Shown piece by piece: positions 1 to 10,686 of a stretch of 64,000 nucleotides of DNA. This DNA is from Cryoendolithus antarcticus (taxonomy: Eukaryota > Ascomycota > Dothideomycetes > Cladosporiales > Cladosporiaceae). Below the pieces are notes generated by a model. That model was given only the letters and a program-made list of their open reading frames with translations, made no database searches and was not told the DNA's origin. Position 1 is the stretch's first letter; the number at the start of each line of letters is the position of its first letter. The stretch spans positions 806,001 to 870,000 of the forward strand of contig NAJO01000007.1 in NCBI GenBank assembly GCA_002077065.1. Direction: 5' to 3'. Position numbers and translations under genes: made by a program.

Positions 1-100
1 GGTGCTGCGTTGCCACGCCCCGCCGTTCATCTCGGTCGTCTATCGTCCTGTCTACGCCATGCAATACAAGATCAAATCCTTTACCGTACACCACCCCCGC

Positions 101-1587
101 TCACCGTCCCATGCCCACAATCCCAGCGCCAAACACCATAGCCATCACCGGTAAGCCGAGCACCGGCCAAGCGTCCCACGAACGCATTGCTTGTCTATTC
201 GCACTGTTAGCATCCGCAGTCCTCACCCCACTACCACTGCCACCACCACCATTGGGGGCCGCAGTCTCACTCTGCAAAACAAACGTACTAGTCCTCGTCG
301 CCTGCCCAATAGTAACTCCGCTCCCCACTCTCGGCGCCAACCTCCCCTGCTCACTTCCCAGCAGCAGCAGCGCCTGCACAGTCTCTAAAGCGGAGAGCTG
401 TTGGCCCACGCCATAGCTGCCGTCGTAGCCGCCGATGTACCACTTCTGGCCGCATGTGGTGCCGTCGTTGCCGCCGGAGCAGGATCGCGCTGCTGCTTGG
501 GCGGAGCGCGTCAAGAGGGTGCGCACTTCGGGGAGGATGTAGGGCGCTATGATGGCGGATTTGGCGAGCCAGCGCGACATGTAGGCTTTGAAGCTGAATT
601 GGTCGTTGTTACAGGTATTCTCGGGTTCGCAGGCGAACTCGCAAAGCCTATAGGATTGTCAGTACGTTCGCTCGAGAGCCGGTCTGCAGACTGCGGTTCT
701 TACACATTCGTCGCATTCTCCATCGAAAAGAAGTTCCTCACGCTCGCCCCCAGCAGCCCGCTCAACCGCTCCTCCCACACCACACTCCCATTCGTATAAT
801 TATACATCATCGCACTGCCATACATAAGGATAGCCGGATTGTACGTCCACGCCGTGTGATCCACCTCCGTACAATTGATCAGATCATCACTCCCATCGAA
901 AACATTATACTGCGCGTCGAATAGCCCTGTGGCGTTCATCCAGTCCCAGCTTCTGCCCGCCCAGTCGAGGTAGGTTTGGTTGCCAGTATAGCGCGCGAGC
1001 CGGGCGGAGATCTGGAAGAAAGCACCGTTTGACACCGTATTTTTGTAGTTCCAGCCGGCGTTGGATTGGAAGACTTGCCATTTGAGGCCACCGCCACAAC
1101 TTGTTGTATCCCATCTCCGCACCTGGGTATTCCATACCGCGACCGCCAGGTCGAGCCACTGAGTCGTGCTGTTTGAGGGGCTGAGATAACCATGCTCCAG
1201 TGCAGTGAGCACAGCAAAAGCCCAGAACGCCTGATCGTCATTTCCCAAGCTCGTGAAGTACGCTGGCGGCATGTAGTCATCATTCGGTCCCACCTGCGCT
1301 AGCAATGCCTGTGTCACAGTCGGGTTGTAGCTCGTGTCGTTCGTGTAGGCCCAGTAGTCTAGCATTCCACCCCAGACTGCGCCGGCCTCCCACCAGTATA
1401 AGGGTGCTGGGAGGGTACCAATCGCGGTTGGAGGCGTGGAGGAGGCGTTGTTCTGATACCAGGACATGAGCCCGTAGGCGATTGTGCTGCTGGCATTGAG
1501 GAGGGAGGAGGTGGAGTTGATGTCGAGGTTGAGGGCGATCGTGAGTGGAGCTGATAGTGCCGCGAGGGCGGCGAGATGGAGGCGCAT
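101..1587 (-). CDS. GPI-anchored GH76 alpha-1,6-mannanase-like cell wall protein (Dcw1/Dfg5 type)
   Basis: Spliced model: exon 1 is 1587-704, the intron is 648-703 (GTAAG donor, TATAG acceptor, 56 nt), and exon 2 is 647-101. It closes in frame at 476 aa. Residues 1-18 are a signal peptide. The catalytic Asp-Asp pair of GH76 is visible as NDDQ (D117-D118). Many NxS/T sequons and a Cys-rich module (CEFACEPENTC) across the splice junction match the Dfg5/Dcw1 family. The C-terminus has a Gly/Ser linker and ends in a hydrophobic tail of about 17 residues, as expected for GPI attachment. Family knowledge: these proteins act at the plasma membrane and wall, probably transferring GPI-mannoproteins to wall glucan. 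Fungi usually carry several paralogues, so I do not pick an orthologue. Confidence 0.93.
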
Positions 1588-2205
1588 CTTCGGGACGGTT
1601 TGTGGAGGGTGTCGGAGTCGGAGTGGTCGGTCTCGTTGGTCAAATGATACGTGTGTTTGCTGCGCCAGTCCCCGTCACAATACCTCCTCTTCAACAATAG
1701 ACACGTGAATAATGGCTTCCACGCAGCAGTGACCCGGCCAGTAGGTCCTCTATCAGTCAACAACATGAAAGAGCGACGTGAATGGAAAGCACCTTCTCGA
1801 CAATGCCAACAAAAGAAAGTGAATACCTTTTTACTTAGCTGCCGCGGAGCCTACTTCTACGCCGCATGTCACAAGACTACAACAGTGCCGAGTATGCGAA
1901 TATCTTGGTGGTGGTCGCATCTGCAACCAGTCAAGACAAGAAGTGCCAAACGTGATGACGATTTGTATGCACGAGGCTCAGATCTGCCAAGGCGTGCGCC
2001 ACGGTGATCTTTCGATCGCCCACTCGGCAGTCACAGCAGTAGGTGAAACATAAAAGATGAAACTTGGTGGCGTAGCAGTTCTCTCAGAAGTCTAATGATG
2101 TTAGCCGTGCCGTTGTAAGCGGCTACAGCAGTTCTGGAAAAGGGTGTGACAATTGTTGGAGTGGACATCGCGCTCCATGGCCCTCATCACCCTCTACATG
2201 TCTCT
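1588..2205. other. Intergenic region upstream of the GH76 gene
   Basis: This lies between the 5' end of the GH76 gene and the 3' end of the ING/PHD gene, both on the minus strand. I see no supported gene. It must hold the GH76 promoter and the 3' untranslated region of the ING gene. Confidence 0.6.
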
Positions 2206-4695
2206 TCAGCCACCTCGCCCCCCTCTCCCCCTCCCTCTGCCCCCATTTCCAATTCCCCTCGGCCTACACCCCTCACAATACCAACTCTCCTCCTCCCTCG
2301 GCATCCTCTCCAAGTCTGTACACCCGAGATGAAACCACTCCCTCTCGCACTTCGGGTTATCGCACCCAACCATAGCCCCGTAACTCCCCCTTTGACAGTA
2401 ACAGTACTTCGGTTCTGAAGGATCATCTGGATCAGGTGACAAAGAGGCGGCGTCTTCGTCATCTGTGGCCGGAGCTTCGTCGGGTTCGGGTGAGGAGTCT
2501 GGCGCTGGGGGCTGCGGGGGGCGGAGTTGCATTTGTGGAGTTGGCGGGGCGGAGGAGGAGGCGAGGGAGTCGAGATCGGCGTCTGCTGTTGAGGGCTGGA
2601 GAAGAGGCGCTGGAGAGGGAGAGGCGGAGGGCGTGGAGAGGGGCGCTGGCGAGTGGCCGCCGTCGCTAAGTCTCGCTGAGGCTGGTCGTGTTGCATCGAC
2701 AGGGGCAGCCGCTTCGCCTCCTCTTCCAGGGTCCTCCCGTGTAGACACGATATCCTGATCGTTCGTCGTGTACGGCATATTCGTGTCCTCGTCGCCTCCC
2801 TGCACCTCGCCGTTCGCCTCACTCTGCTTCCTCCGCGCCGTCCCAGGCCTACTGCCCTCGTTCAATGGTCTTCCAAACCTTTCCCCATCGCTTCCACTAT
2901 CCAGCTCCTCTCCATCAGCACCGCGATTCATATCCGGGCTCTTATTGAACGGCGCGATCTGCCTCATCAATCCACTCATACTGCCACCATGCGAGCTCCT
3001 CACATGGCCCATTCGAGGCACACTCGGTTCGATAGAAGGCGAAGCTGCTGCAGCATTATTGTTGCGCAGAGATCGTGTCGACCGTGTCCGCGACATCTGA
3101 ACGCCTGTGTCTGACGTCTCCGCGCGAGGAGTGCCAGGCTTGGAAGCATTCTTCGACGAGTTCGAGCGCGAGACTGGCGGTCGTGCAGGCTCGGTAGCTT
3201 CTTGACGGAGCTTCGGAGGCTCGAATTCGGGCACGACTTCGTCGCCTGTCTCGCGTGGACGCTTGCGTGTGCTATGTTTGGTGCCGTTCTGTCGAGCCGC
3301 ACTCGGCTCAGGAATACCATCGTCTGCATTGAGTGTCTGGCGCAAAGTCGTAGTGCTATTGGTGCGCATGCGATTGCTCGCTGGACGCGTACTGGGTGGA
3401 TCCATCGTCGCCGTCGCAGACGAGCCCTGAAGTGGGCTACTAGCCAATGCCGGACTTGCGTGTGCGTTTGTGATGCCCTTCCTCTTCGTCGGTAGCGTTG
3501 TCGGAGCTGCCGCTTTCGCTTTGTGCTTCTTCACGCCTTCTCCCAACGGCGTACTTCTAGGCACCTCCCTGGCAGCCTTGCCCTTGCCAGTGCTGCTTAT
3601 CTGCCTCTCCATGGCAGGAGGAAATATGCCCTTCTCCAGCTTCCTCCTCTTGACTGGCTCGCCGTTCGTGGAGATGCCCAATCCCAGCACGCCTTTCCCT
3701 TTCGCTCCCTTGCCAACAGCTTTCTTCGGTCTCTCCTCAAACTCCGAGTCCTGCTGCTCGCGATTCCGTCCCTTGTGCTTCTCTTTCGCCGCCTCCCTAC
3801 CAGCCTCTCTCCTTACAGCCGCGATCTCGCTCTCATGCACCGCATTCGCCGCAGCCGCTAGACTATTCGTCGCAGCAATCTCCCTTCGATTCCTCTCCGC
3901 AGCCGCAGGAGGCAATGGCTTGCTCTTCTGCCGATTGTCGCTATACGCCCAGTGTGTCATGCTGCCCAACCTAGCCTCCTCGGGTATCTCAGCATCGACA
4001 TGCGGCATAACGCTGTCCAGTCGCATAAGCTGCTGGTTCAGCACCCGCTTAGCCTCAGCAAGCACAACATTCTTCTCGTCCAAATTCCCCAGTAGCCCAC
4101 CAGCTACAATCCTCAGCTCGTGAAACTGTCTCCTCCTTGCTAAATCCTCTTCGCTTTCCGCCATCGCGACATCTTCACCAATCACAGACCCCGGAGCACT
4201 ATGTTGGCTTCCAATTCTGTACGGCGCAACGCCATTAACCAAACTCACGTTCGCGCTCCCAATGACACTATTCCCAGCCGTGAAGCTCATCATACCCGCT
4301 CCCTGCGCTCCCTCGCCTCTTGCAGGCACGGGAAACATCATACACGCCTCCGCCAGTTCTCCCAATCTTTCTGTCGGTCCAAACGTCTTAGCCTCCACCT
4401 CCCGCATCAGCGTGAACTGCCTCATGACCTCCTTCGGCAGCGCGGTAATGGCGTCTGTGAAGTAGGTCAAGGCTGGGAAGAAGCCCGCAGCGGTCGTGGG
4501 ATCCAGGGGGAGGTTTGGAGGAGTGTCGGCGGAGGGGCCATAGTTGCGGGCGTAGTAGTTCGTGGGTCTGTTGGCAGTTGGGCGGATGGCGCGGCCGGAG
4601 GTTGTGGTGCGGCGGGGAGGGTTGGAGGGGTCGGCGTTCATGGTAGTAGGATGGAGCAGGGAGGCTTTCCTCACTGTCATCCCCGCCGGAGGCAT
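2206..4695 (-). CDS. ING-family PHD finger protein (Pho23/Yng-type chromatin subunit)
   Basis: Uninterrupted 829-aa reading frame. Residues about 55-240 form the helical ING N-terminal domain (NLPLDPTTAAGFFPAL, then helices with MRQFTLMREVE). A long Ser/Pro/Lys-rich disordered middle with basic NLS-like clusters follows. The C-terminal PHD finger begins YCYCQRGSYGAMVGCDN and has the Cys4-His-Cys3 pattern (CYC, CDNPKC, HLGC, CEGC). It ends in an RGG-like tail. Family knowledge: ING PHD fingers read H3K4 methylation and sit in Rpd3L deacetylase (Pho23) or NuA4/NuA3 acetyltransferase (Yng2/Yng1). The sequence alone does not separate these. The first ATG (4695) is used; the in-frame ATG 18 codons later is also possible. 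At 829 aa it is far longer than yeast Pho23 because of the disordered insert. Confidence 0.9.
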   Translation of the reverse strand: MPPAGMTVRKASLLHPTTMNADPSNPPRRTTTSGRAIRPTANRPTNYYARNYGPSADTPPNLPLDPTTAAGFFPALTYFTDAITALPKEVMRQFTLMREVEAKTFGPTERLGELAEACMMFPVPARGEGAQGAGMMSFTAGNSVIGSANVSLVNGVAPYRIGSQHSAPGSVIGEDVAMAESEEDLARRRQFHELRIVAGGLLGNLDEKNVVLAEAKRVLNQQLMRLDSVMPHVDAEIPEEARLGSMTHWAYSDNRQKSKPLPPAAAERNRREIAATNSLAAAANAVHESEIAAVRREAGREAAKEKHKGRNREQQDSEFEERPKKAVGKGAKGKGVLGLGISTNGEPVKRRKLEKGIFPPAMERQISSTGKGKAAREVPRSTPLGEGVKKHKAKAAAPTTLPTKRKGITNAHASPALASSPLQGSSATATMDPPSTRPASNRMRTNSTTTLRQTLNADDGIPEPSAARQNGTKHSTRKRPRETGDEVVPEFEPPKLRQEATEPARPPVSRSNSSKNASKPGTPRAETSDTGVQMSRTRSTRSLRNNNAAAASPSIEPSVPRMGHVRSSHGGSMSGLMRQIAPFNKSPDMNRGADGEELDSGSDGERFGRPLNEGSRPGTARRKQSEANGEVQGGDEDTNMPYTTNDQDIVSTREDPGRGGEAAAPVDATRPASARLSDGGHSPAPLSTPSASPSPAPLLQPSTADADLDSLASSSAPPTPQMQLRPPQPPAPDSSPEPDEAPATDDEDAASLSPDPDDPSEPKYCYCQRGSYGAMVGCDNPKCEREWFHLGCTDLERMPREEESWYCEGCRPRGIGNGGRGRGRGGRGG

Positions 4696-5190
4696 GGCGG
4701 CGGTGCGTAGTGGTGCTGCTGCTCCAAGGGAGGAATGTCGCGACGTGGTGGTGGGTGGTGTAGGGTGCTGCAGCGTTCTGGAGGATTACCGCATGATGTG
4801 TGTGGGCTAGTGGAGCCTCAGGGGGTAGCGAAGAGCGTGAAGACTGTCGGAAGGCGGATTACCGAGTACGGAAGCAGTGAATTGATTCACAAAGCTGAGC
4901 AAGCTCTCCGCTCCAGCACATGCATCGACACGCTCACGCTACCGTGGAAACCCTAATTCGGATTATGCGCACTCATTCCGCGCCAACTACGTCACGGGCA
5001 CTTGAAGCACCAATGAGAGTCGAAAGTCCTGCCGAAATCACAAGCAATTGATTAATTCGAATTATTCAATTCCATTCAATGCATCTCCCCTCGCTCCAAA
5101 AGCAGCATGGTATAGTGCATCTCTCATCTATTCCGCGTCCCACCACACAGCACTCTCAACCCAACCACAGCCCTCCTCCCTAGCTGCCTA
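4696..5190. other. Intergenic region upstream of the ING/PHD gene
   Basis: Between two minus-strand genes. I see no supported gene. It is expected to hold the ING gene promoter and leader. Confidence 0.55.
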
Positions 5191-6015
5191 CTAGCTCGCC
5201 CTCCTAACTTTCATCTCCACAACCTCCTCCTCACTACTCCCCCCCTCATCCCCATCACTACTCCCCTCCCCAACCGGATCAGCAAAAGGTCCCTCCCCCA
5301 AGACCAGCTTCCGGTCAAACGCACTCTCCATCCCCTCCCCCTCCTCATCCTCCTCTTCCTCCTCATCAGAAGAATCCAACATATGCCTCTCCTTCGCCTC
5401 CGTAGTGCTAGGCCGTCGTTGCCGCTGCTTCTGGCTCCTCCGCCGCAAAAGGCCAGATTCGTCGACGTCGTCGTCGCCAGAGTGGCGGAGTAGGCTGTCC
5501 TCGTCATCTGAGGATCCGTCGGTGCAGTCGGAGGAATTGATGTCATCGATGTCCTGGGCGCCATCGCTGCTGCCGGTTGCTGCGCGGTCTTGAGCGACGG
5601 TATCGAGGCCGGAGATGTGCAGCCCAGCTTCTTGGAGCTCGCGCTCGGTGGCAGGGCCGAGATCCGTGGCTAGACTGTCTGGCTCTAAGGGGAGCTGATT
5701 TGCAGTTTCTATAGCTGTTGCGTCTGCAGCGTCGGGATCGTGTTCCGTGTTCTCCTTTTTCTGCGCGAGACGCTGGGCGAGGAGACGACGGGCGCGGGAT
5801 GGCGGGATGTTGAGGGGAGGTGGGAGGGTTTTGTTGTCTTTAGGCGAGTTCTGTGAGGGAATGGTCGTTAGCTGGGTTTCTGCATGAAGGGCAGCAAGCG
5901 AGAAAGGCGCTTGCGTACCTGCGGCCGCTGATAAGAAATGATAGAGGATAGACGACGAGGAAGATGTATGGTGAAGTGCGGGACTGGAGGCCTGGGTGTA
6001 CTCGAGCTCTTTCAT
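5191..6015 (-). CDS. Acidic, low-complexity protein of unknown function (start unresolved)
   Basis: Open frame running from a non-ATG codon at 6132 to the stop at 5191. The first in-frame ATG is at 6015, giving 274 aa. I do not recognise a domain. A basic stretch NIPPSRARRLLAQRLAQKK is followed by a long acidic Asp/Ser/Glu-rich tail (LDSSDEEEEEDEEGEG). Upstream codons 6132-6018 still look coding (SLASSRFRRRRE), so the true start may lie in an unmapped exon, or the gene may be spliced to the preceding SAPS gene, whose stop is only 91 bases away. A good-looking intron (5851-5918, GTACG donor, GCTAAC branch, CTCACAG acceptor) would shift the frame, so it is not used. The acidic composition suggests a nuclear or scaffold role, but that is a guess. 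Confidence 0.5.
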   Translation of the reverse strand: MKELEYTQASSPALHHTSSSSSILYHFLSAAAGTQAPFSLAALHAETQLTTIPSQNSPKDNKTLPPPLNIPPSRARRLLAQRLAQKKENTEHDPDAADATAIETANQLPLEPDSLATDLGPATERELQEAGLHISGLDTVAQDRAATGSSDGAQDIDDINSSDCTDGSSDDEDSLLRHSGDDDVDESGLLRRRSQKQRQRRPSTTEAKERHMLDSSDEEEEEDEEGEGMESAFDRKLVLGEGPFADPVGEGSSDGDEGGSSEEEVVEMKVRRAS

Positions 6016-6222
6016 GCATGAATGTACATAAGAGAAGGCGACTGTTTCTCTCCTTCTCCTGAAGCGACTGCTCGCGAGCGATGTATTCGTAGCATCCACC
6101 TTTTGACCGCCCAAAGGTTCGTATTCGTACACCCAGACCTGTGTCCATCATACACCTCACCCCACACACCCAGCCAACATGTTTGTACACCATCCCAGCA
6201 AACCTCAACAGACAGGTCGCCC

Positions 6223-9123
6223 TCATCGATAGTCCATATCAACATCATCAAAAGAAAGTTCACCCACCTGTTCTTCCTCCGTAAAGGGACTCTCGCCGAT
6301 CATATGATCCTCCATCTCCTCGTCATCATCCCCATCACCAAATCCGCTCAGCATAGTCCCCGCGTTCACTTCAAAGCTTTGCCCAACTGTTCCCTCGCTC
6401 ATAGCCAAGGAGTCCTGTGCCGAAGGTCCAGATCCAATACCAGCGTTGGCAAGCGCCGAGTTGGCGGTGTTCGAACCAAAAGCGCTGTTGTTGCCACCGA
6501 TACCCAAGGGTCGGTTGATCGCAGATTCCGGCCGCACGCCGCCGAGGACAGCGTTGTCTTTGTCGCGGGTCTCGGCAAGAGTGCCCTCGGTATATTGAAT
6601 CCATTCCTGGCGGGTAGTGCGTTCGATGACACATTCGTCCAGCAGTTCTGGAGGGTGGCGGTTGCCGAACTTCGTCACTTCTTCTGCGATCAGTGTTAGG
6701 TGGCCCATGTATCCCAGGCGCATGTTCTTCTCCTTTTGTGAGATTTCCGAGGCCTTCTGCCCGTCAAGGATCCGTTCTGTGATGTCCTTCAGCGATTTGA
6801 AGCCAGACGTATCGAGGTCTGGGTTCGACTCCGAGGGTGCGATGGTGCGGAAGAGGTCTATGGCTACGGCGCGGTTGTAGCCTCGGTCTAGTGCGCCGTT
6901 GAAGACTTGTTGGACGACATCGTAAACGACGTTGTGGAGGAAGTTGTTCCAGGGAAAGCGGAAGAAGAAATCCTAGATGAGGCTGTCAGTCTGTTGTGTC
7001 TCTTAGTGCAGGACAATTACATGACCCACGAGTATTGTCGGCACAACCTTGTGGTCAACGAACTGCAGCTTGAGCATGTCGCCGACCACAGGGCTGCCGT
7101 CGGCTTCCGTATCTTGCATTACACCATTGTCGTTGCTCTGTGCGGCATCCTGACCTTGCAAAGTGGCAACGCTTTGTGTAGTGCTCGATGGATCTCCAGT
7201 GTCTGTCGGCACATCACTTGTTGTGCTGGCTGCCTCTGCATTGAGATTGGCCTTCTTCACGAACAACGGCGCGGGCTTGTCAGCCTTCGCGAGCTCCTTC
7301 TCCAGCTCCGACGGACCATCGTCATCAACGTGATCCGCCTCCTCTCCGAACTCAGTCATGACCGTGTCCTCGTCCATGTCCAGCCCACTCATGCCGTCTG
7401 CAACACCTGACCTCTCTGGCGAGTCTGCAGCATGTGTAGGTGGCGGATCGAAGTGTAGTTGTGGCTTCGCTTTCGACGGTGATAGCGGCTTTGGCATCTC
7501 GGGTGACCGTGGCGATGTCGGGGTGCCTATCGATCGGCGCTTCCCTGTCGTGCTCTCCGGGCTATCTATCTTCTCGTTGAAGTCATCGAAGCTCACTTCG
7601 TCAGGTAAGTCTTCAGACGCGGGTGCAGCCACCTTCTCGAAGCCATCTTCATCACTGGCGTTCTGCACTTCAAGCTTCTTAATCTCTTCCGGTGCTTCGT
7701 CCAAATCATTAGTGGCGGGCTTCTCGGCGTGGTGGAATCCATGGGAATCGACGGAGCTCCCGAACTCGTCTACGTCGTTCAGGTGGCTCGGACTCGCTGG
7801 TGCCCGAGGCGTTGCCAACTTTCCCTCGGCCTTTAGCCGTTCGCGTTCGACATCACGTCTCGCCACCTCCTCTTCCGCGCCTCGCTCATTCAGCAGCCCC
7901 ATATTGCTACAATGCAGCAGCTCAGCCATAAGCTCACAAGTCTTGAACCGATCGAACCCCAAAGGCTCAACTTTGCCACCAGACGCTGCCTTCAGATCTG
8001 GTTTCGTTGCAGATTTTGAACGAATAAGATGCATGAAGTCCGGTACATGGTGTGCAAACTGTCGTAAGAGGGTTCCGAGGAAGATCGGATCTGAAGTCTT
8101 CGGTTCGGGTCCCACCTGATTATCCAAGTCATAGTCGGAGTTGTTCTTGCGGATCACCTCGATGATGATGCCCACACCAACCGTCAAAGCATTGCCGCCT
8201 CTGAGCATGTCGTCAATAAGCGTCTTGATGCACTTTTCTGACACCAATTGCCGCGTGAGTTCGTTCGGTCCAATCACTGACGTATCCTGTGTTGTTGCAT
8301 TCGCCGAAATCGTGATGATTGCCTTCAGAAAGTCGCCCGCCGAAGTCTGCGTAGCCGAACTGTGCTCTGGCGAAAGATACTCCAGCAACAGCGGTATAAG
8401 GTCCTGCGTTTGCAACCAATCCACAATCCCCGCGCCACCCTCATGCTTTTCCAGCGATATGATCTTGAGCAACAAATCCATGACCATAGGACAATCCACA
8501 TGCTGCAGCATAGCCGGCACAATCCCATCCAGCGACTTGATGAACGTCAACATGTCCTCTGTTTTCTTGTCCAGCAGCGCCTCATTGACTTTCGTGAAGT
8601 ACCCAGCCTGCAGCGGATCCAAAGGCGCAGACCGATGCATATACTGCCAAAACTCCTTCAAGTGTGCGCGGTGCTCCAGCACTGCTTCGGTGATCGACCA
8701 GACCTCCGACGACAGCACTTCACACGCGACGTATGCAAACTTCTTGCGCTGAGCCTCCTGCTTATCTTGCTCTGTCTCTCCATCTCCATCACGCTTACTT
8801 ATGCTCTTCGACCTTGACCGCGACTTCCCTCGGCCAAAGAAGGAAATGCCCGTGCTGATCGTCTTCTCCTCGCCATCCTTGCCCGCTGAGTCGCCAGAAC
8901 CCTCTCGCTTCAGTGATATAGGGGGTTGGTCGGCTGTAACATATGTGAGGAGTTTCTCGAGGATCGGCTCATCGCGGAGGAATTCGACGAGCTTGCTGTT
9001 CTGTTGCTTGAGCTCTTGTATGAGGTCGCTCTCTTCTAGTAGATCCTCGACTGTCACATCGGGTTTGTCGAGGATCGTGTCGAGGGTCGATATGCTGGCA
9101 TATCCGCCAAAGCGCCAGAACAT
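6223..9123 (-). CDS. SAPS-domain Sit4/PP6 phosphatase regulatory subunit
   Basis: Exon 1 is 9123-7021, the intron is 6973-7020 (48 nt), and exon 2 is 6972-6223. The product is 950 aa. The N-terminus MFWRFGGYASISTLDTILDK is diagnostic for the SAPS family. The armadillo-like SAPS fold continues through a charged, Ser-rich insert (about residues 435-640). Exon 2 resumes with FFFRFPWNNFLHNVVYDVVQ, a conserved SAPS segment, ending in an acidic tail (EEMEDHMIGESPF). Family knowledge: SAPS proteins (yeast Sap155/185/190/Sap4, human PPP6R) bind the PP2A-like phosphatase Sit4/PP6 and direct it to targets in G1 progression, TOR signalling and tRNA modification. The order of the SAPS domain across the intron supports the splice. 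Confidence 0.95.
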
Positions 9124-9790
9124 GGTGGGTCAGGTATGCCCCAGGGGTGTTGCGGGGCGGAGCGGAGATGCTGGCGGCGCGCAGAGTGAGACGGTAGCGG
9201 TATCATGCGCCTGGCTATCTCTTGCAGGCGTGGATGGGTAGCGTGTAGCCAGTGTGTGAGACTCGGCTTTCGCAGTGCGGGTAGCTGCGCAGTGAGGGAG
9301 AGGCTGATCTGTGCGTAACTGCTCGCGTGTCTACTACGCCTGACCAAGATCCCTGAGATCTTTCACGCTGCCAACCGCTCAAGACATAACGAGGACATGG
9401 GAATGATTACCTTCACTGCTTCTGCGACATGAGGGCGTGTTCGTCGACCGGGTGGCTTTGCGGAGTTCTGTCACGAAGCGTGTACTGGTGTTGAGGTGGA
9501 GGGTCTCAAGGACTTCAGGGTCCACCACCAAGAGGATCGCCAGGATATTGAGGCATCAACTTTAGGCTGGCTCAACATTCACTGCCTCCGAATCAGAAGG
9601 CAGGGTTACAGACTTCGAGTACAGATATCGGAATCTTTATCAGCAGCGTACGATTCTGCAGACCCGTGGCCGTTCTTGTGGATCTCGCACTGATGCCGTC
9701 CATTGAACACTACATACATACGCTAAACAGGAATTCATCATCGCTAGGCTGCTCGTCGGAGCCAACGTATCAACGATTCTAGGTGGCACT
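9124..9790. other. Intergenic region upstream of the SAPS gene
   Basis: Holds the SAPS gene promoter and the 3' end of the WBP2-like gene. I see no additional gene. Confidence 0.55.
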
Positions 9791-10686
9791 TCATGCTTTC
9801 CGTTCGTCTGCGACCTCACTCCACTCGGCAGCCTCATTCAACCCAGACCTTTGAGCCTCCTCGTACCCGGGGGGCGGCTCGCTAGGCGGACTGAACGCTG
9901 GCGTACTCGACTGCTGCGATACAGCTGGCGGTGCCGTCGGCTGCGTTGGGGCAACGATCTGCGGCGCTATGGGCGCAATAAGAGGTCCATCACTCGTCTC
10001 CTTATACGCTGGCAATTCGTCCAGATTCACATTGCTAACATCCACGCCATTCAGCGCAGCGCCGGAGGGAGCCGAGGTACCACCAGCCTCCCTCGAGACT
10101 TGCACCGCCTGCTGCAGTCGCTCGCGTACGCGTTCGTATGTGCTGTGAAAATCGAATGCGCCGCCGTCTTTGAATGTAAACTTGAGCTCTACCACGCCGC
10201 CAGCTGGAGTCGGGATGCCGCCTCCTTGGACAGGCTGTAGCAGTGCTTGCCAGACGTTCGGGCCAAAGAAGGGTGCCGTGACGTCGGAGTCGTGGAGATT
10301 CAGTATTGGGCCGGAGAAGGACTGCAGGTCTGGGGCAGCCTTGTCTGGGATGTATATTACTCTGCGGTTTGTGAGGTAGAGGACGCCACTGTTTTGCTGT
10401 CAGTGCCTGCGTCGAGAAGGTAGCGCATTGGAATCGATCGACATACCTGCTGCTCCCGACCGAGAACTTCTGCTGTTGTTTGCCGGGGTAGTGGGCAGGA
10501 TTTGTTATGGCTAGCGCTATTCGGGGTGGCGAAGTGAAGAGAGTTTGTTCGTTGGGTAGTGGTGTGAATGGCGGCGTCGATGAGGGCAATAGCATCACCC
10601 AGCTGGGGAGTTGTCAGATAAACCTTGCCGAATGCGCGGTGCGGGTTCGCTGCGATTGTTATGAGCAGTGCTTACTTGATCGACAT
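9791..10686 (-). CDS. WBP2-like GRAM-domain protein with a PPxY motif
   Basis: Three coding exons: 10686-10676 (only 11 nt), 10602-10447 and 10388-9791. Introns are 10603-10675 and 10389-10446. The product is 254 aa and begins MSINWVMLLP once the micro-exon is joined, matching the usual start of this fungal family. The GRAM (PH-like) domain follows (EQTLFTSPP, then SGVLYLTNRRVIYIP, then FSGPILNLHDS, up to VVELKFTFKDGGAFDFHSTYERVRERL). A Pro-rich tail contains PPPGYEEA, a WW-domain ligand, plus an LPAY element. Family knowledge: WBP2 proteins bind WW-domain proteins such as Nedd4/Rsp5 ligases and YAP. It shares its promoter with the divergent arrestin gene, which also carries a PPxY motif. Confidence 0.92.

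Noticed and set aside
5851..5918. Textbook intron signals (GTACG, GCTAAC, CTCACAG) inside the acidic-protein frame.
   Set aside because: Its removal (68 nt) shifts the frame to a stop at once. It was kept as unspliced, with low confidence in the gene model.
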